DNA of 64,000 nucleotides from Paramoeba atlantica (lineage: Eukaryota > Discosea), in NCBI GenBank assembly GCA_977017575.1, contig CDRNVI010000012.1, forward strand, positions 868,001 to 932,000, written 5' to 3'. The notes below the pieces were generated by a model. That model did no database searches. It saw only the letters and a list, made by a program, of their open reading frames with translations, and was not told the origin of the DNA. Both the position numbers and the translations under genes were made by a program. Of the stretch, positions 54,353-62,947 are shown piece after piece. The first letter of the stretch is position 1; the number at the start of each line of letters is the position of its first letter.

Positions 54353-55324
54353 ATGGGATCTACCATCGCTCAACGTACCCCCTCTGATGTGCCACATCAT
54401 TTATGGAACACATATCGTCACACTGTAGCCGTTCAAATTGCTGCCGCGTCCAGCACGTTACTATTCTACCCACTGGACTCTGTCAAATTTCGTATCATGT
54501 CCCAGGATGGCACATCCAAGCACAGCTATCATCACCATCGAGGTGACTTCTCTGGTGTCTCTCAAGCCCTACGCCAGACCTACAAGGTGGAAGGATTGAT
54601 GGCCTTGTATCGCGGCGCACTCATTTCGGTAAGCGGATCCGTCCTCTCTTGGGGAATCTACATGTTTGCCTACAAGTATCTTCTGCACTTAGGAAGCACC
54701 GGGTCGATGTCAAACTCGATTTATTTCGACTATACAGCGTCTTTGAGCGCAAGTGTGTTCTGTGCGATTTGCACTAATCCACTATGGCTAGTAAAAACGC
54801 GCATGCAGTTGCAGGACCGTACGGTTAAGAACCAGACATATTACCGAGGCTTTTTTCACGGCACAAGAGAGGTAATAAAGAGCGAAGGGATTATTGCTCT
54901 GTATCGCGGTCTCCTCTCTCAAATTCTACTAAGTGTTCCTACTGCAGCATATTTCCCCATGTACGAAGCCTTTAAGGCGTACGCCAGATCTATGAAACAA
55001 ATAGAAGATACCCAACACTTGAATTTCTTTGAGCTTCTTTTATGTACATTGGCTACGAAAGTCATTATGGCTGTAGTTTCGAATCCACTTATGGTGATAA
55101 AGACAAAGATACAGGATCATCGTAACGTGTCCACCTCTGCGAAAACCGGGACTAGGGCACCAGGTCAATATGAATCCATACGCAGCACAATTCTACTGGC
55201 GACTCGTCGAGAAGGCCTAATTCGTGGGCTGCTCGCCAGAGGGCTGTGGAGTAATCTGGTTCAGTCCATTCCTCGAAGCACCTCCCATATGCTACTGTAC
55301 GAGCTTATTCTAAGGTACATTTAA
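54353..55324 (+). CDS. Mitochondrial carrier (SLC25), folate/FAD/NAD-type
   Basis: This is a 323-residue protein with three ~100-residue repeats. The PxD/E-x-x-K signature is present as YPLDSVKFRI (repeat 1), NPLWLVKTRMQ (repeat 2) and NPLMVIKTKIQ (repeat 3); the matrix-helix pattern GLMALYRGAL and GIIALYRGLL follows. Six membrane segments are expected in the inner membrane. NPLWLVKTRMQLQ in repeat 2 and the tryptophan there are typical of the SLC25A32/33/36 and NDT group (folate/FAD, pyrimidine nucleotide, NAD), so one of those substrates is likely. The exact one cannot be fixed without the contact-site residues aligned. Confidence 0.9.
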   Translation: MGSTIAQRTPSDVPHHLWNTYRHTVAVQIAAASSTLLFYPLDSVKFRIMSQDGTSKHSYHHHRGDFSGVSQALRQTYKVEGLMALYRGALISVSGSVLSWGIYMFAYKYLLHLGSTGSMSNSIYFDYTASLSASVFCAICTNPLWLVKTRMQLQDRTVKNQTYYRGFFHGTREVIKSEGIIALYRGLLSQILLSVPTAAYFPMYEAFKAYARSMKQIEDTQHLNFFELLLCTLATKVIMAVVSNPLMVIKTKIQDHRNVSTSAKTGTRAPGQYESIRSTILLATRREGLIRGLLARGLWSNLVQSIPRSTSHMLLYELILRYI

Positions 55325-55795
55325 AAGATTATTTACTTGACTATCTCTGCTAGTCTTTCGTTAGTTTTTGGCCTCCTGTTAGCATACTGCAAGCATGATT
55401 TCCACGGTAGGTAAGTTCCTAAAGTTCGAGGCGTTGCGAGTAGAGAAAAGAAATCAAAGGAAATCGGACTTATCTCCGTTTGAGAAATTGCGAAGGTGGG
55501 AGATACGAAGGGGGGGAGATTGTGCAGTCTAGAAGATAGCTGGACTCCTAACCCCCCCCCCTTTACGTTTCGCATGCAGAGCACTTTGGTTAACCCACCC
55601 TACTGCCTCTCAGTCTAAAAAGAGTCTCACACATCTTATTGGAGATCACGGTACGGTAGTGTACGCTGTTAACTTTTACACTGCTTAATTTTATGGTCAT
55701 GTATGCTATTCATATTCTTCACCCAATAAAAAAATGGAAAGCAAAAATCATTTTTGCAACGTCTTGAAATTGTTTTTGTACAATTGAAATATTCA
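55325..55795. other. Gap with opposed G and C runs
   Basis: This is a 470-base gap. At 55508-55562 a run of seven G (gggggggaga) is followed 45 bases later by eleven C, loosely like the ends of a small element, but flanking words do not pair well. No RNA gene is recognised. Confidence 0.45.
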
Positions 55796-57085
55796 ATGTG
55801 TTTGTCCAAGATGCGGAGCGTGCTTCTATCACATTTTTCAAGGACATTTCGTCATCTTTTCGGCAGGTTTCCTCTTTGTCTTACTGTGCACGACATTCCC
55901 TTGATTCTGGGAGGCACTTCAATAATATTGAGCGTGCTTTCAGGCAAAGATCTAAGCCGTACCTTACTGGTAGTGGGAGCTGTGACTTATGGACTTCGTC
56001 GTATTACAGCTCTAATTTTTCCGAAGCTTTGCGTTCGACCCTTGTCTCAGGGGTTTGGCGCGACCCACACTGTCGGCGTCCGTTGGGTTCGATCAGACTC
56101 TTTGACCATTCCACATTTCGTCACACTTTATCCCATAATTTCCACAAGGGCTTTGAAGGCGATGAATTCGGTGCCTTGGCTTCCTTTCGGGAACTTGCGC
56201 TATGCTTCGGAATTCGCCCAGTCGCTTCATTTGCCGCAATTTCTAACAAATCATTTATCGGAGTGTCGAATTGAAGCCACCTTAGATGCTCCGTCGTTGT
56301 ACGATCAACAAAACATGCGGGGCAAGGCGAAATATGTTGTATTCTCACACGGTCTGTACGGGCACATGAATATGTACAGTACCTTGGCTCAGGAGTGGGC
56401 CGCTCGCGGTTACGTTGTGCTGTGTCCGGAGCACCGAGACGGTAGTGCTGTGTTCACCACGTGTGTAGATAAGGAACCGATTCCCTTTCGCCGCCCCTCC
56501 CTGCCTCACAATGATCCTGGGGTGAGACAACTCCGGTACGATCAAGTGCAACATCGCACGGAGGAGTTACTGGCACTGATTCGAGACAATGTTCCTTCTA
56601 CGGCTCAGGAGGTGATATTGGCTGGACACAGCTTTGGTGCCACTACCGCACTAAACACAGCTATTGAACTGCGTCTACGTCACTGTACTGATGGTCAAGT
56701 AGAATCCTTTCCTGTTATTTCTCGAGTCGTCACATTTGATTTGTGGACTTATCCGTTGGAGCATATTGCTTTTAGGCAGAAATTGAGCCGTTTGTGCTCA
56801 AAACTTGAAAAAATTCACGAATTAGTACCAATAAGATTGCAGCTTTTTGATAGTGAAGAATGGTACGAATGTGAAGAGCGAAATAGTATCCTGTCCAAGC
56901 TATTCTTGCCTGATCTTCGTAAAATTTTTACTTTAAGTCGTTCATGGCGTGCAGGGACAGATCATCACTCGGCCTCTGACATGGGTTTACTGAATCCTTA
57001 TATTCGAAGGAAAAGAGCGTGGCGTCAGCATTGCAGCGATTCTTACCATATTCAGGCTTGGGCTTTACGCGGTATCCGAGAATAA
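55796..57085 (+). CDS. Platelet-activating factor acetylhydrolase, plasma/isoform II type
   Basis: This is a 429-residue alpha/beta hydrolase. Residues ~25-75 are hydrophobic (a signal anchor or membrane hairpin). The serine nucleophile is in LAGHSFGATTAL (S279). The oxyanion-loop segment VVFSHGLYGHMNMYSTLAQE and RGYVVLCPEHRDGSA match PAF-AH II, as do RYDQVQHRTEELLAL and the catalytic-histidine region GTDHHSASDMGLL (about residues 386-398). The family cleaves short or oxidised sn-2 acyl chains from phospholipids. The Asp of the triad probably lies in FDLWTYPL (~320), as in relatives. Start at the first in-frame ATG. Confidence 0.9.
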   Translation: MCLSKMRSVLLSHFSRTFRHLFGRFPLCLTVHDIPLILGGTSIILSVLSGKDLSRTLLVVGAVTYGLRRITALIFPKLCVRPLSQGFGATHTVGVRWVRSDSLTIPHFVTLYPIISTRALKAMNSVPWLPFGNLRYASEFAQSLHLPQFLTNHLSECRIEATLDAPSLYDQQNMRGKAKYVVFSHGLYGHMNMYSTLAQEWAARGYVVLCPEHRDGSAVFTTCVDKEPIPFRRPSLPHNDPGVRQLRYDQVQHRTEELLALIRDNVPSTAQEVILAGHSFGATTALNTAIELRLRHCTDGQVESFPVISRVVTFDLWTYPLEHIAFRQKLSRLCSKLEKIHELVPIRLQLFDSEEWYECEERNSILSKLFLPDLRKIFTLSRSWRAGTDHHSASDMGLLNPYIRRKRAWRQHCSDSYHIQAWALRGIRE

Positions 57086-57369
57086 TTTGTTATGCTTTAT
57101 CTGTGTATTCTAGGGCTCCTAGTCTAGAGTTATAGAATGAACACTAGGTAATTATTTCAACACAGGGGTCTCTCAAATACGAATTGAACATTATTTTAAT
57201 TCACTTTATTCATTTGTATGCTACGTAATGTATCATACAGAATGTGACATTCAGTAATAGATGCGAATCATTTTCATATAACGTCTAATATAACATCCTA
57301 TACACCAATTTTAGTCAAACATTCGTACATCTAATACATAAAACACTACGTATACTACATCCCCGCGGA

Positions 57370-58851
57370 ATGACATCTATTCCCAGACAGGATTTTCCCG
57401 GATCACAACTCCGATCGCACTCCACAGCACGAACTCTCTCATCGAGCGCACGCCCGACCCCACACATTTCTCTTCACAAATCCTTCTCCACCCTACCCCC
57501 TTCCCGAGGCTCCACGCCCCTTCCCTTGCGGGACCCCACCCCCATACTCTCACGGAATCGACCCCCTCGCTTGTCCCTTCGCCCCGCCCACACCGTCCGC
57601 ACCTCCCTCCGCGTCACCACGGCCTTCCACAACTCCTCTGAGGTCCTGTGCTACGGCGGCCCGAACGGACTCGGCCTACTCCACACCCGCTACCTCCACC
57701 AGCACGTCACCCCATCCCCCGGAATCGCCCCCCGTGCCATTCTCCCCTACCTCCCCGACCGTGACGCCAACCGCTTCCTCCTCCTCCTCCCCCACGGTGA
57801 GGTCCTCTCCCTGGACGGTACCCCCCATGCGGAGCTCACCCCCTACACCACACTCACCCTCCCGAGTCCCGCTCCCCCCTCCTCAGGTACCCCCCCTCCT
57901 ACCCACGGGAACCTCCACAGCGCCACCGTACTCACCCCCTCCCCCTCCGTCGTCGTGAGTACCACTCATGGAGGGCTGTTGCTGTGGGATGGTGAGGCCC
58001 ACGCCCCTTTCCCTAATAACTCTTCCACTACTCACTCCACTACTCACTCTACCACCCCTACCCCTAACTCTATGACGCCTCCTCCTCACTCTTCTTCTCC
58101 TACGGCTACTACCTCTTCCTCTCTCCAGCCCCTTCGTCCCCCCCTCCCCGGTCTCTGTGTTACGTGTTCCCAACACGAGTCCGGCCCCTACGAGCCCTTA
58201 CTGCTCCACACCCACACGCTGTCGTTGCTCTACGACCTGCGGTGTGAGAGGGTGGTGGGGCGCTTCCCCGTGGGGAGGGGGGGCTCGGGGGGGAGGGCTG
58301 GCCTTCCGGCGGGTAGGACAGGCAGCTCCTTGGGTACAGCCTCGACGCTGTCACCTGGAGTGTTCCCTTTTGCGGGAAATGTATCCAGTGTGTCGGCTGG
58401 GATGGCCGGCAGGAGTTGTGTTGGCACACAGGTCCCTGAGATCTTGTGTGCGACCCGTGAGGTCTCGGGACGGTACCTTGCGGTAGCGAGTGGGGCGGGG
58501 CGGGTGGGGTTGTGGGATGTGCGAAAGGGAGGGGGGAGGGAGGGGGAGGGGGGAGTACGAGGGGGGGAGGTGACCTCGGTGGAGGTACCGGGTGGGGTCA
58601 CGGCGATGGGGTCTGGGCTGGCGTGTGCGTCGGGGACTTTTTTTATGGGGACAGCGCAAGGGGAGGTGTGGACGTGGGGGAGTGGGAGTGAGGAGGTTGC
58701 GCGGTTGGAAAAGGGAGTGGAGTTGGGGGGTAGGGAGGATCGGTCAGCGATTACCACCGTTGTAGTGCCCTCGATGGCGTGTGGGGGTGGGCAGCACGTG
58801 ATGACGTTCTCGGAGAGTACGCAGGCGACGGTGTATGAAGTGCGAACGTAG
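57370..58851 (+). CDS. WD-repeat-like beta-propeller protein, 493 aa
   Basis: The protein opens with a ~70-residue Ser/Thr/Pro-rich region. Short WD-like strands follow: VVVSTTHGGLLLWDGEAHAP (~195-215), LLLHTHTLSLLYDLRCERVV (~280), YLAVASGAGRVGLWDVRKGG (~370) and FMGTAQGEVWTWGSG (~430). The spacing suggests a propeller degraded by low-complexity inserts (poly Ser/Thr/Pro and Gly/Glu). No partner family is evident; PEX7, DCAF or autophagy PROPPINs are not supported. Most of the gene is a C-to-G skew block, so much of the composition may be driven by DNA rather than function. Confidence 0.6.
   Translation: MTSIPRQDFPGSQLRSHSTARTLSSSARPTPHISLHKSFSTLPPSRGSTPLPLRDPTPILSRNRPPRLSLRPAHTVRTSLRVTTAFHNSSEVLCYGGPNGLGLLHTRYLHQHVTPSPGIAPRAILPYLPDRDANRFLLLLPHGEVLSLDGTPHAELTPYTTLTLPSPAPPSSGTPPPTHGNLHSATVLTPSPSVVVSTTHGGLLLWDGEAHAPFPNNSSTTHSTTHSTTPTPNSMTPPPHSSSPTATTSSSLQPLRPPLPGLCVTCSQHESGPYEPLLLHTHTLSLLYDLRCERVVGRFPVGRGGSGGRAGLPAGRTGSSLGTASTLSPGVFPFAGNVSSVSAGMAGRSCVGTQVPEILCATREVSGRYLAVASGAGRVGLWDVRKGGGREGEGGVRGGEVTSVEVPGGVTAMGSGLACASGTFFMGTAQGEVWTWGSGSEEVARLEKGVELGGREDRSAITTVVVPSMACGGGQHVMTFSESTQATVYEVRT
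57480..58790. other. GC-rich block with C-to-G skew switch
   Basis: Direct counts: 57781-57840 has 29 C and 13 G; 58501-58560 has 3 C and 39 G. The switch is near 58190-58260. It is one of the sharpest in the window. Confidence 0.92.
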
Positions 58852-59048
58852 TATGAGGCGGAGATAAAACCAACCCCTACAGATGGAGTTAAAAAAATAT
58901 TGATAGAAAGCCGTTACAAAACATGGTTATAGGACGTACGATTTACATACGAAAAAGGGATTACTGACAGCAATAATGGTGTTTACAAGATGCATACACT
59001 ATTCAAATCTCGTGTCAGTAGAACACTTTTTTCCTTGTATATCGTAGT

Positions 59049-59693
59049 ATGACTGATGTCAATTCTTCTTTATGTTCGTTCTGTGGTGCGCAGGGCATTT
59101 TTTCATTTTGTTTGAAGTGTCCGGGGGGCGGATACTGCAGCACGGTATGTCTCACAATGCACGAAGAAAGGGTTCACTTCGTTGAAGAGGACGACCCCGA
59201 GCTAACTGATAGTGACAGTTTTGATGAAGTTGCCTCGGAAAGTAGCACCACGTGTAACTCCGAAGCCGGCCGAATACCATTAATTTCATCAAACGTGTCA
59301 GTGGAGTCAAGTTTGCACTCTTCAAAAGATTCTGAAGATGATTCAGTAAAGGATTTATCACAACCCGAAGCAACGTACGCGAAAATTGTCGAAGAGGGAT
59401 CTTATGTAACAGAAAAGGAGGTATGTGCTACGCCAGCGCCGAAAGACGCGGAAACAAACAGCTTGACTTCTGGCAGGGAAATTGAGGGTTTACTGACACG
59501 TCGACAACTTCACGCTCTGGCTTCTGACTCAAGAATCCGAAATGAGGTTCGAACGTCAGAACTTCAGACTCTCTTAAAGACGATAGACTCCAGTCGCAGC
59601 CGCCTTGATGTGTTAGAAACTGCAGAATATAATATACCTGAGTTTTCAGAATTCTTGAGGCACGTTTCACAGACAATATACATGCACCCATAG
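59049..59693 (+). CDS. ZNHIT3: ZNHIT3/Hit1-like HIT zinc-finger protein
   Basis: This is a 214-residue protein. The HIT finger is at residues 9-43: C9-x2-C12, C21-x2-C24, C30-x3-C34, H38 and H43 (CSFCGAQG, FCLKCPGGGYCSTVC). After a long acidic Ser-rich linker, residues ~155-212 form a helical domain resembling the ZNHIT3 C-terminus (LASDSRIRNEVRTSELQTLL, EFSEFLRHVSQTI), which in yeast Hit1 binds Rsa1/NUFIP1. The family assembles box C/D snoRNPs in the nucleus. ZNHIT1 and ZNHIT2 fit less well because of the C-terminal helices. Confidence 0.82.
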   Translation: MTDVNSSLCSFCGAQGIFSFCLKCPGGGYCSTVCLTMHEERVHFVEEDDPELTDSDSFDEVASESSTTCNSEAGRIPLISSNVSVESSLHSSKDSEDDSVKDLSQPEATYAKIVEEGSYVTEKEVCATPAPKDAETNSLTSGREIEGLLTRRQLHALASDSRIRNEVRTSELQTLLKTIDSSRSRLDVLETAEYNIPEFSEFLRHVSQTIYMHP

Positions 59694-59909
59694 TGTTACC
59701 CCAAATTCGGAATTGTTGACTGCTTAATCTTGATTTTTCTGTATATAAGCGGAACAGTACACTTACGTAAATTCTAAATTCTAATTTAAGATTCGTGAGT
59801 AATTTTTACTTTTCTCATATCGAAATTGCCACATTTGCAGGATGTTACATACGAAAGGACGAGTGTTATGTATATTCGTATTAATCTATGAAAAAAATAC
59901 AGCAAGCAC

Positions 59910-60596
59910 ATGATCCATCCTTTTTTCTTATCTGACGACCAAAAGTCGTCGGAAAAATGCTCAGGAGCTGTTCTTCCACTAGAATATGATTTAATGAGAC
60001 TCGTACAACACGTCGAAAATCCTCATATTTCTTGGCATACCGGTACACCTGGATGTGAGTGGCGAGGCATAAACTGTAACAACAAGAATAGCGTTCTCTA
60101 TATTAAGTGGTCCTTCTTGAAACTGGGAGGAAAACTAAATTTGAAATACTTACCCCCACGACTGGTGAAGTTGGATGCTTCTTCGAACAACTTGTATGGC
60201 GAGTTTTTATTTGGGGACCTGCCTCCGAGTTTAGAATACCTTATGGTACCCCACAATAATTTTTCTGGAACTCCGATGCTTCATCTTTTGCCGCCATCTT
60301 TGAAGGCAATCGAAATTAACAACAACAATTTTGGTGGTCGTATCATTTTTAGTGTACTTCCTGTATCCTTATGCGAAGTGAATGTAAGCTACAATAAAAA
60401 CTTGGAGGGAACGCTAGATATCAAATGTCATGTGAAAGATTTGTGCTATAATGTTGAAGGGACACGAATCAAAGTATGCAACGGTCCAATGAGAACTGCG
60501 TCGGTAGTCAACCCTGTACCGGATTCCGAAGCTATGAATGCAGAAATTGAATCCATGGAGAGGGAAATGGAACGTCTAAAATGGCTACTGATCTAA
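59910..60596 (+). CDS. Short LRR protein 6, without clear signal peptide
   Basis: This is a 228-residue protein. The entry segment VLPLEYDLMRLVQHVENPHI and N-cap SWHTGTPGCEWRGINC with VLYIKWS follow a short N-terminus that lacks an obvious signal (MIHPFFLSDDQ). About five LRRs begin with LP (LPPRLVKLDASSNNLYGEFL, LPPSLEYLMVPHNNFSGTPM, LPPSLKAIEINNNNFGGRII, LPVSLCEVNVSYNKNLEGTL), then a Cys pair and an acidic amphipathic tail (NAEIESMEREMERLKWLL). The order of repeats and the C-terminal Cys segment resemble LRR protein 1 (7592), which also ends in a shorter Cys-containing part, so 1 and 6 may form one subgroup. Confidence 0.82.
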   Translation: MIHPFFLSDDQKSSEKCSGAVLPLEYDLMRLVQHVENPHISWHTGTPGCEWRGINCNNKNSVLYIKWSFLKLGGKLNLKYLPPRLVKLDASSNNLYGEFLFGDLPPSLEYLMVPHNNFSGTPMLHLLPPSLKAIEINNNNFGGRIIFSVLPVSLCEVNVSYNKNLEGTLDIKCHVKDLCYNVEGTRIKVCNGPMRTASVVNPVPDSEAMNAEIESMEREMERLKWLLI

Positions 60597-60858
60597 TCTG
60601 AATTACGAATTCGATCTAGTCTGGCAATTTGATTGAGTCGTTTTGACATTCATTTGTTTATTTACTCTAGCCTCCCCCTTATCCTAATGTTTCCCGGGTA
60701 CCCCCTTTATTTATTCTGCCAAACCGTGCAGCTTTAGGTAAACTTTGGGGTAGAGAGGAAAACAACTAAAAAAAGGTGCCGGTTTAGAAAGCAGTATTAG
60801 CCAATTGTTCAAAACTAAGTTTAGAATTATTATTGTTGTTTTCCTATTATAATATTCA

Positions 60859-61446
60859 ATGTCCGATGCACAATCCGCGGACGAGAGCTCGATGATCTTT
60901 ATTGCTAATTTACCTATTCGAGAACGCAAAGAAGAAACTCGAGAAAATTTATATTTTCTCTTCTCAGCGTACGGCGCAATAAAAGAAGTCATCTACAGAC
61001 GCCTTCCCGGTCGTCAGTGCTATGCTCATATAGTTTTTTATACTCCACGATCTGCACGAGCCGCTATTCGCGACCTGCAGGGATTTTCTTTTTTTGGTCA
61101 ACAAATCAGAATAGAATTGTGTGGAAAAAGCAAATTTTCGGAACCACAAGGAATAGAGAGCAAAGGCGAAGAGGAGCAAGAGAACCCATTGCCTGTGAAA
61201 GAGAAAATGGAAGATGAAATTGCAGCTGAAAGTGGTGGTAAATTTGTGGTACATGTGACTTTTCCATCTTTACTTCAGCCTACGGATATTTTTAGCTCAC
61301 TAAACGGATATCTAGGGATATTAGCGAGTAGGCAAATTGAACCTGCACTTTGCGAGGCTCGGGCAGAATTTCAAACGTCCGAAAGTGCGCAAGATGCCTT
61401 AATATTCCTTGAAGCAAATGAATTCAAGGCCTCTATAGTTCTATAA
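60859..61446 (+). CDS. U1A/U2B''-like RRM protein, 195 aa
   Basis: The RRM at residues ~12-88 has RNP2 MIFIANLPI and an RNP1-like segment CYAHIVFYTP, where human U1A has the related GQAFVIFK; the body NLYFLFSAYGAIKEVIYRRL and the tail DLQGFSFFGQQIRIEL strongly recall U1A/U2B'' (SMQGFPFYDKPMRIQY). A charged linker follows. The second half (FVVHVTFPSLLQPTDIFSSL and the end FQTSESAQDALIFLEANEF) keeps a degraded RRM shape. The family member here would bind U2 snRNA (U2B'') or U1 snRNA in the spliceosome. The call of U2B'' versus U1A cannot be made; in kinetoplastids a single protein of this type is expected with U2. Confidence 0.75.
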   Translation: MSDAQSADESSMIFIANLPIRERKEETRENLYFLFSAYGAIKEVIYRRLPGRQCYAHIVFYTPRSARAAIRDLQGFSFFGQQIRIELCGKSKFSEPQGIESKGEEEQENPLPVKEKMEDEIAAESGGKFVVHVTFPSLLQPTDIFSSLNGYLGILASRQIEPALCEARAEFQTSESAQDALIFLEANEFKASIVL

Positions 61447-61633
61447 AACAAGAGGGTCCTTTTAAGTAAACTTTTTTTCTTGAGCTGCTAATCCTGGAAG
61501 AGGAGCCACCTAAACAATATGAAAAGTGCAACATACAAGTAGTTTATGTCTCAGAACACCCTTGATGTTTATACCTTAAACTTCTTGGTTATACCTCAAA
61601 CTATTACGATTCTACTATTAAAATCTATGCATC

Positions 61634-62767
61634 ATGATTCACCGAACCGCTTGTCAATGGATCAAAACCATTAAGCCAGCGAACATGCAGCGTCCCCGTC
61701 ACTATGACGGACTTTCAAAGATGTGGGCTGGGCGTGACACAAACATGAAGTGGACCGAGTACTACGACGGCTACACAGACGACTATGGTACCTTTAAGGA
61801 AGGCGCACCTACCTCCCTACGTCTGGAGTACATTCGCTCTCCAGAGCATAAAACCTCAAACCTAGAGTTCCTTCGCTATCTATGGTCTCCGTTCGAGGTT
61901 GGTAGAGACAAAGCCAATTACTCTCCTCTTTTCTGGGACCGGCAAAGTTACGGCAACAGAGACATGGAAGGACACGCACGAGGTCTAGCCCCCGGTGAGC
62001 CCAAGCGCAACTGTGTCGGAATGAAAACCAAACGAGAGGTACCCATGGGAGGCAGTCGATACTCTGTGAACTACAAGCCGCTGCATCGAATTCCGAAGTG
62101 GCTTGCGTACATTGTACACGACCGCGAACGAAAACGTTTGCTGGGATTCTTTCTGTACAGCAACGGGTGTTACGTTGCGGAGCTACTGACGTACAAACAG
62201 ATTCCCCGGCTTGTGTACAACAAGTATTTTCAAAAGTACATCCCGACTCTGGGGCAGACCGTCGAGCTCCGTCAAATTACCTATGGTAAGGAATTCCACT
62301 CGCTGGAGTGGTACCCAGGGGGTGGAGCAAGCATGGTACGAGCGGCCGGGACCTCGGCTGTGATCCTACGCGGAACGGAACCAAATTTGGTACCTGTGCT
62401 GCTACCGAGCACGGAGGTTCGATTATTCGAGGATAACTGTCACTGCGTGTTTGGACGGCGTGCCGGGGTCATGCAGCGCTACACCCGTTTCGGGGGATTT
62501 CGCACTCGTATAGGAATTCGTATGGTGCGACCTCGGAGCAAGAAGAACCAAGTGAAAATGGACCAGCACCCCGCAGGAGGGGGGAATGGCTCCAAGTGGC
62601 ATTTAATTTTTCCACTGGATTACCGCATTCACCCAGTGTCACAGAAAACGAAGCATTGGCTCTCGTCGTATATTTTGCGAGGACGATTGTACAACAAGCA
62701 TATGTCGATTGCTGAAATCAAGGAGAAAACATACGGGTGGAAAAGTCGCGATCCAGTTTATCGATAA
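61634..62767 (+). CDS. MRPL2: Mitochondrial large-subunit ribosomal protein uL2m
   Basis: This is a 377-residue protein, longer than bacterial uL2 (about 275). The N-terminal ~100 residues are an extension rich in Tyr/Asp/Arg (PRHYDGLSKMWAGRDTNMKW). From residue ~135 the uL2 fold appears: SVNYKPLHRIPKWLAYIVHD, RERKRLLGFFLYSNG, ASMVRAAGTSAVIL, then CHCVFGRRAGVMQRYTRFGG and QVKMDQHPAGGGNG. The last contains the GG-H/DQHP-x-GGG loop at the peptidyl-transferase centre (here DQHPAGGG). The end WKSRDPVYR is like the bacterial uL2 end. A targeting signal may be the first basic residues (MIHRTACQWIK). A nuclear gene with long extensions suits kinetoplastids. Confidence 0.93.
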   Translation: MIHRTACQWIKTIKPANMQRPRHYDGLSKMWAGRDTNMKWTEYYDGYTDDYGTFKEGAPTSLRLEYIRSPEHKTSNLEFLRYLWSPFEVGRDKANYSPLFWDRQSYGNRDMEGHARGLAPGEPKRNCVGMKTKREVPMGGSRYSVNYKPLHRIPKWLAYIVHDRERKRLLGFFLYSNGCYVAELLTYKQIPRLVYNKYFQKYIPTLGQTVELRQITYGKEFHSLEWYPGGGASMVRAAGTSAVILRGTEPNLVPVLLPSTEVRLFEDNCHCVFGRRAGVMQRYTRFGGFRTRIGIRMVRPRSKKNQVKMDQHPAGGGNGSKWHLIFPLDYRIHPVSQKTKHWLSSYILRGRLYNKHMSIAEIKEKTYGWKSRDPVYR

Positions 62768-62947
62768 ACTGCTTCATTTCTAAGATTTCTTGTAGATAGT
62801 TTAGGTTTTTTAAATATTTCTGTTCTACATGTACCTGTGGTCTTCACATGCTCGAGTGCCAAATATCGAATATTTTTTGAAAGTAATTTTCGTTTACCCC
62901 TTTTTAGGAAAGATTGCGATTCACATACTACAGCAATCACTTACATT

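Noticed and set aside
55500-55565. G-run and C-run pair as a possible MITE
   Set aside because: Apart from the homopolymer runs the flanks do not pair, and no target duplication is seen.
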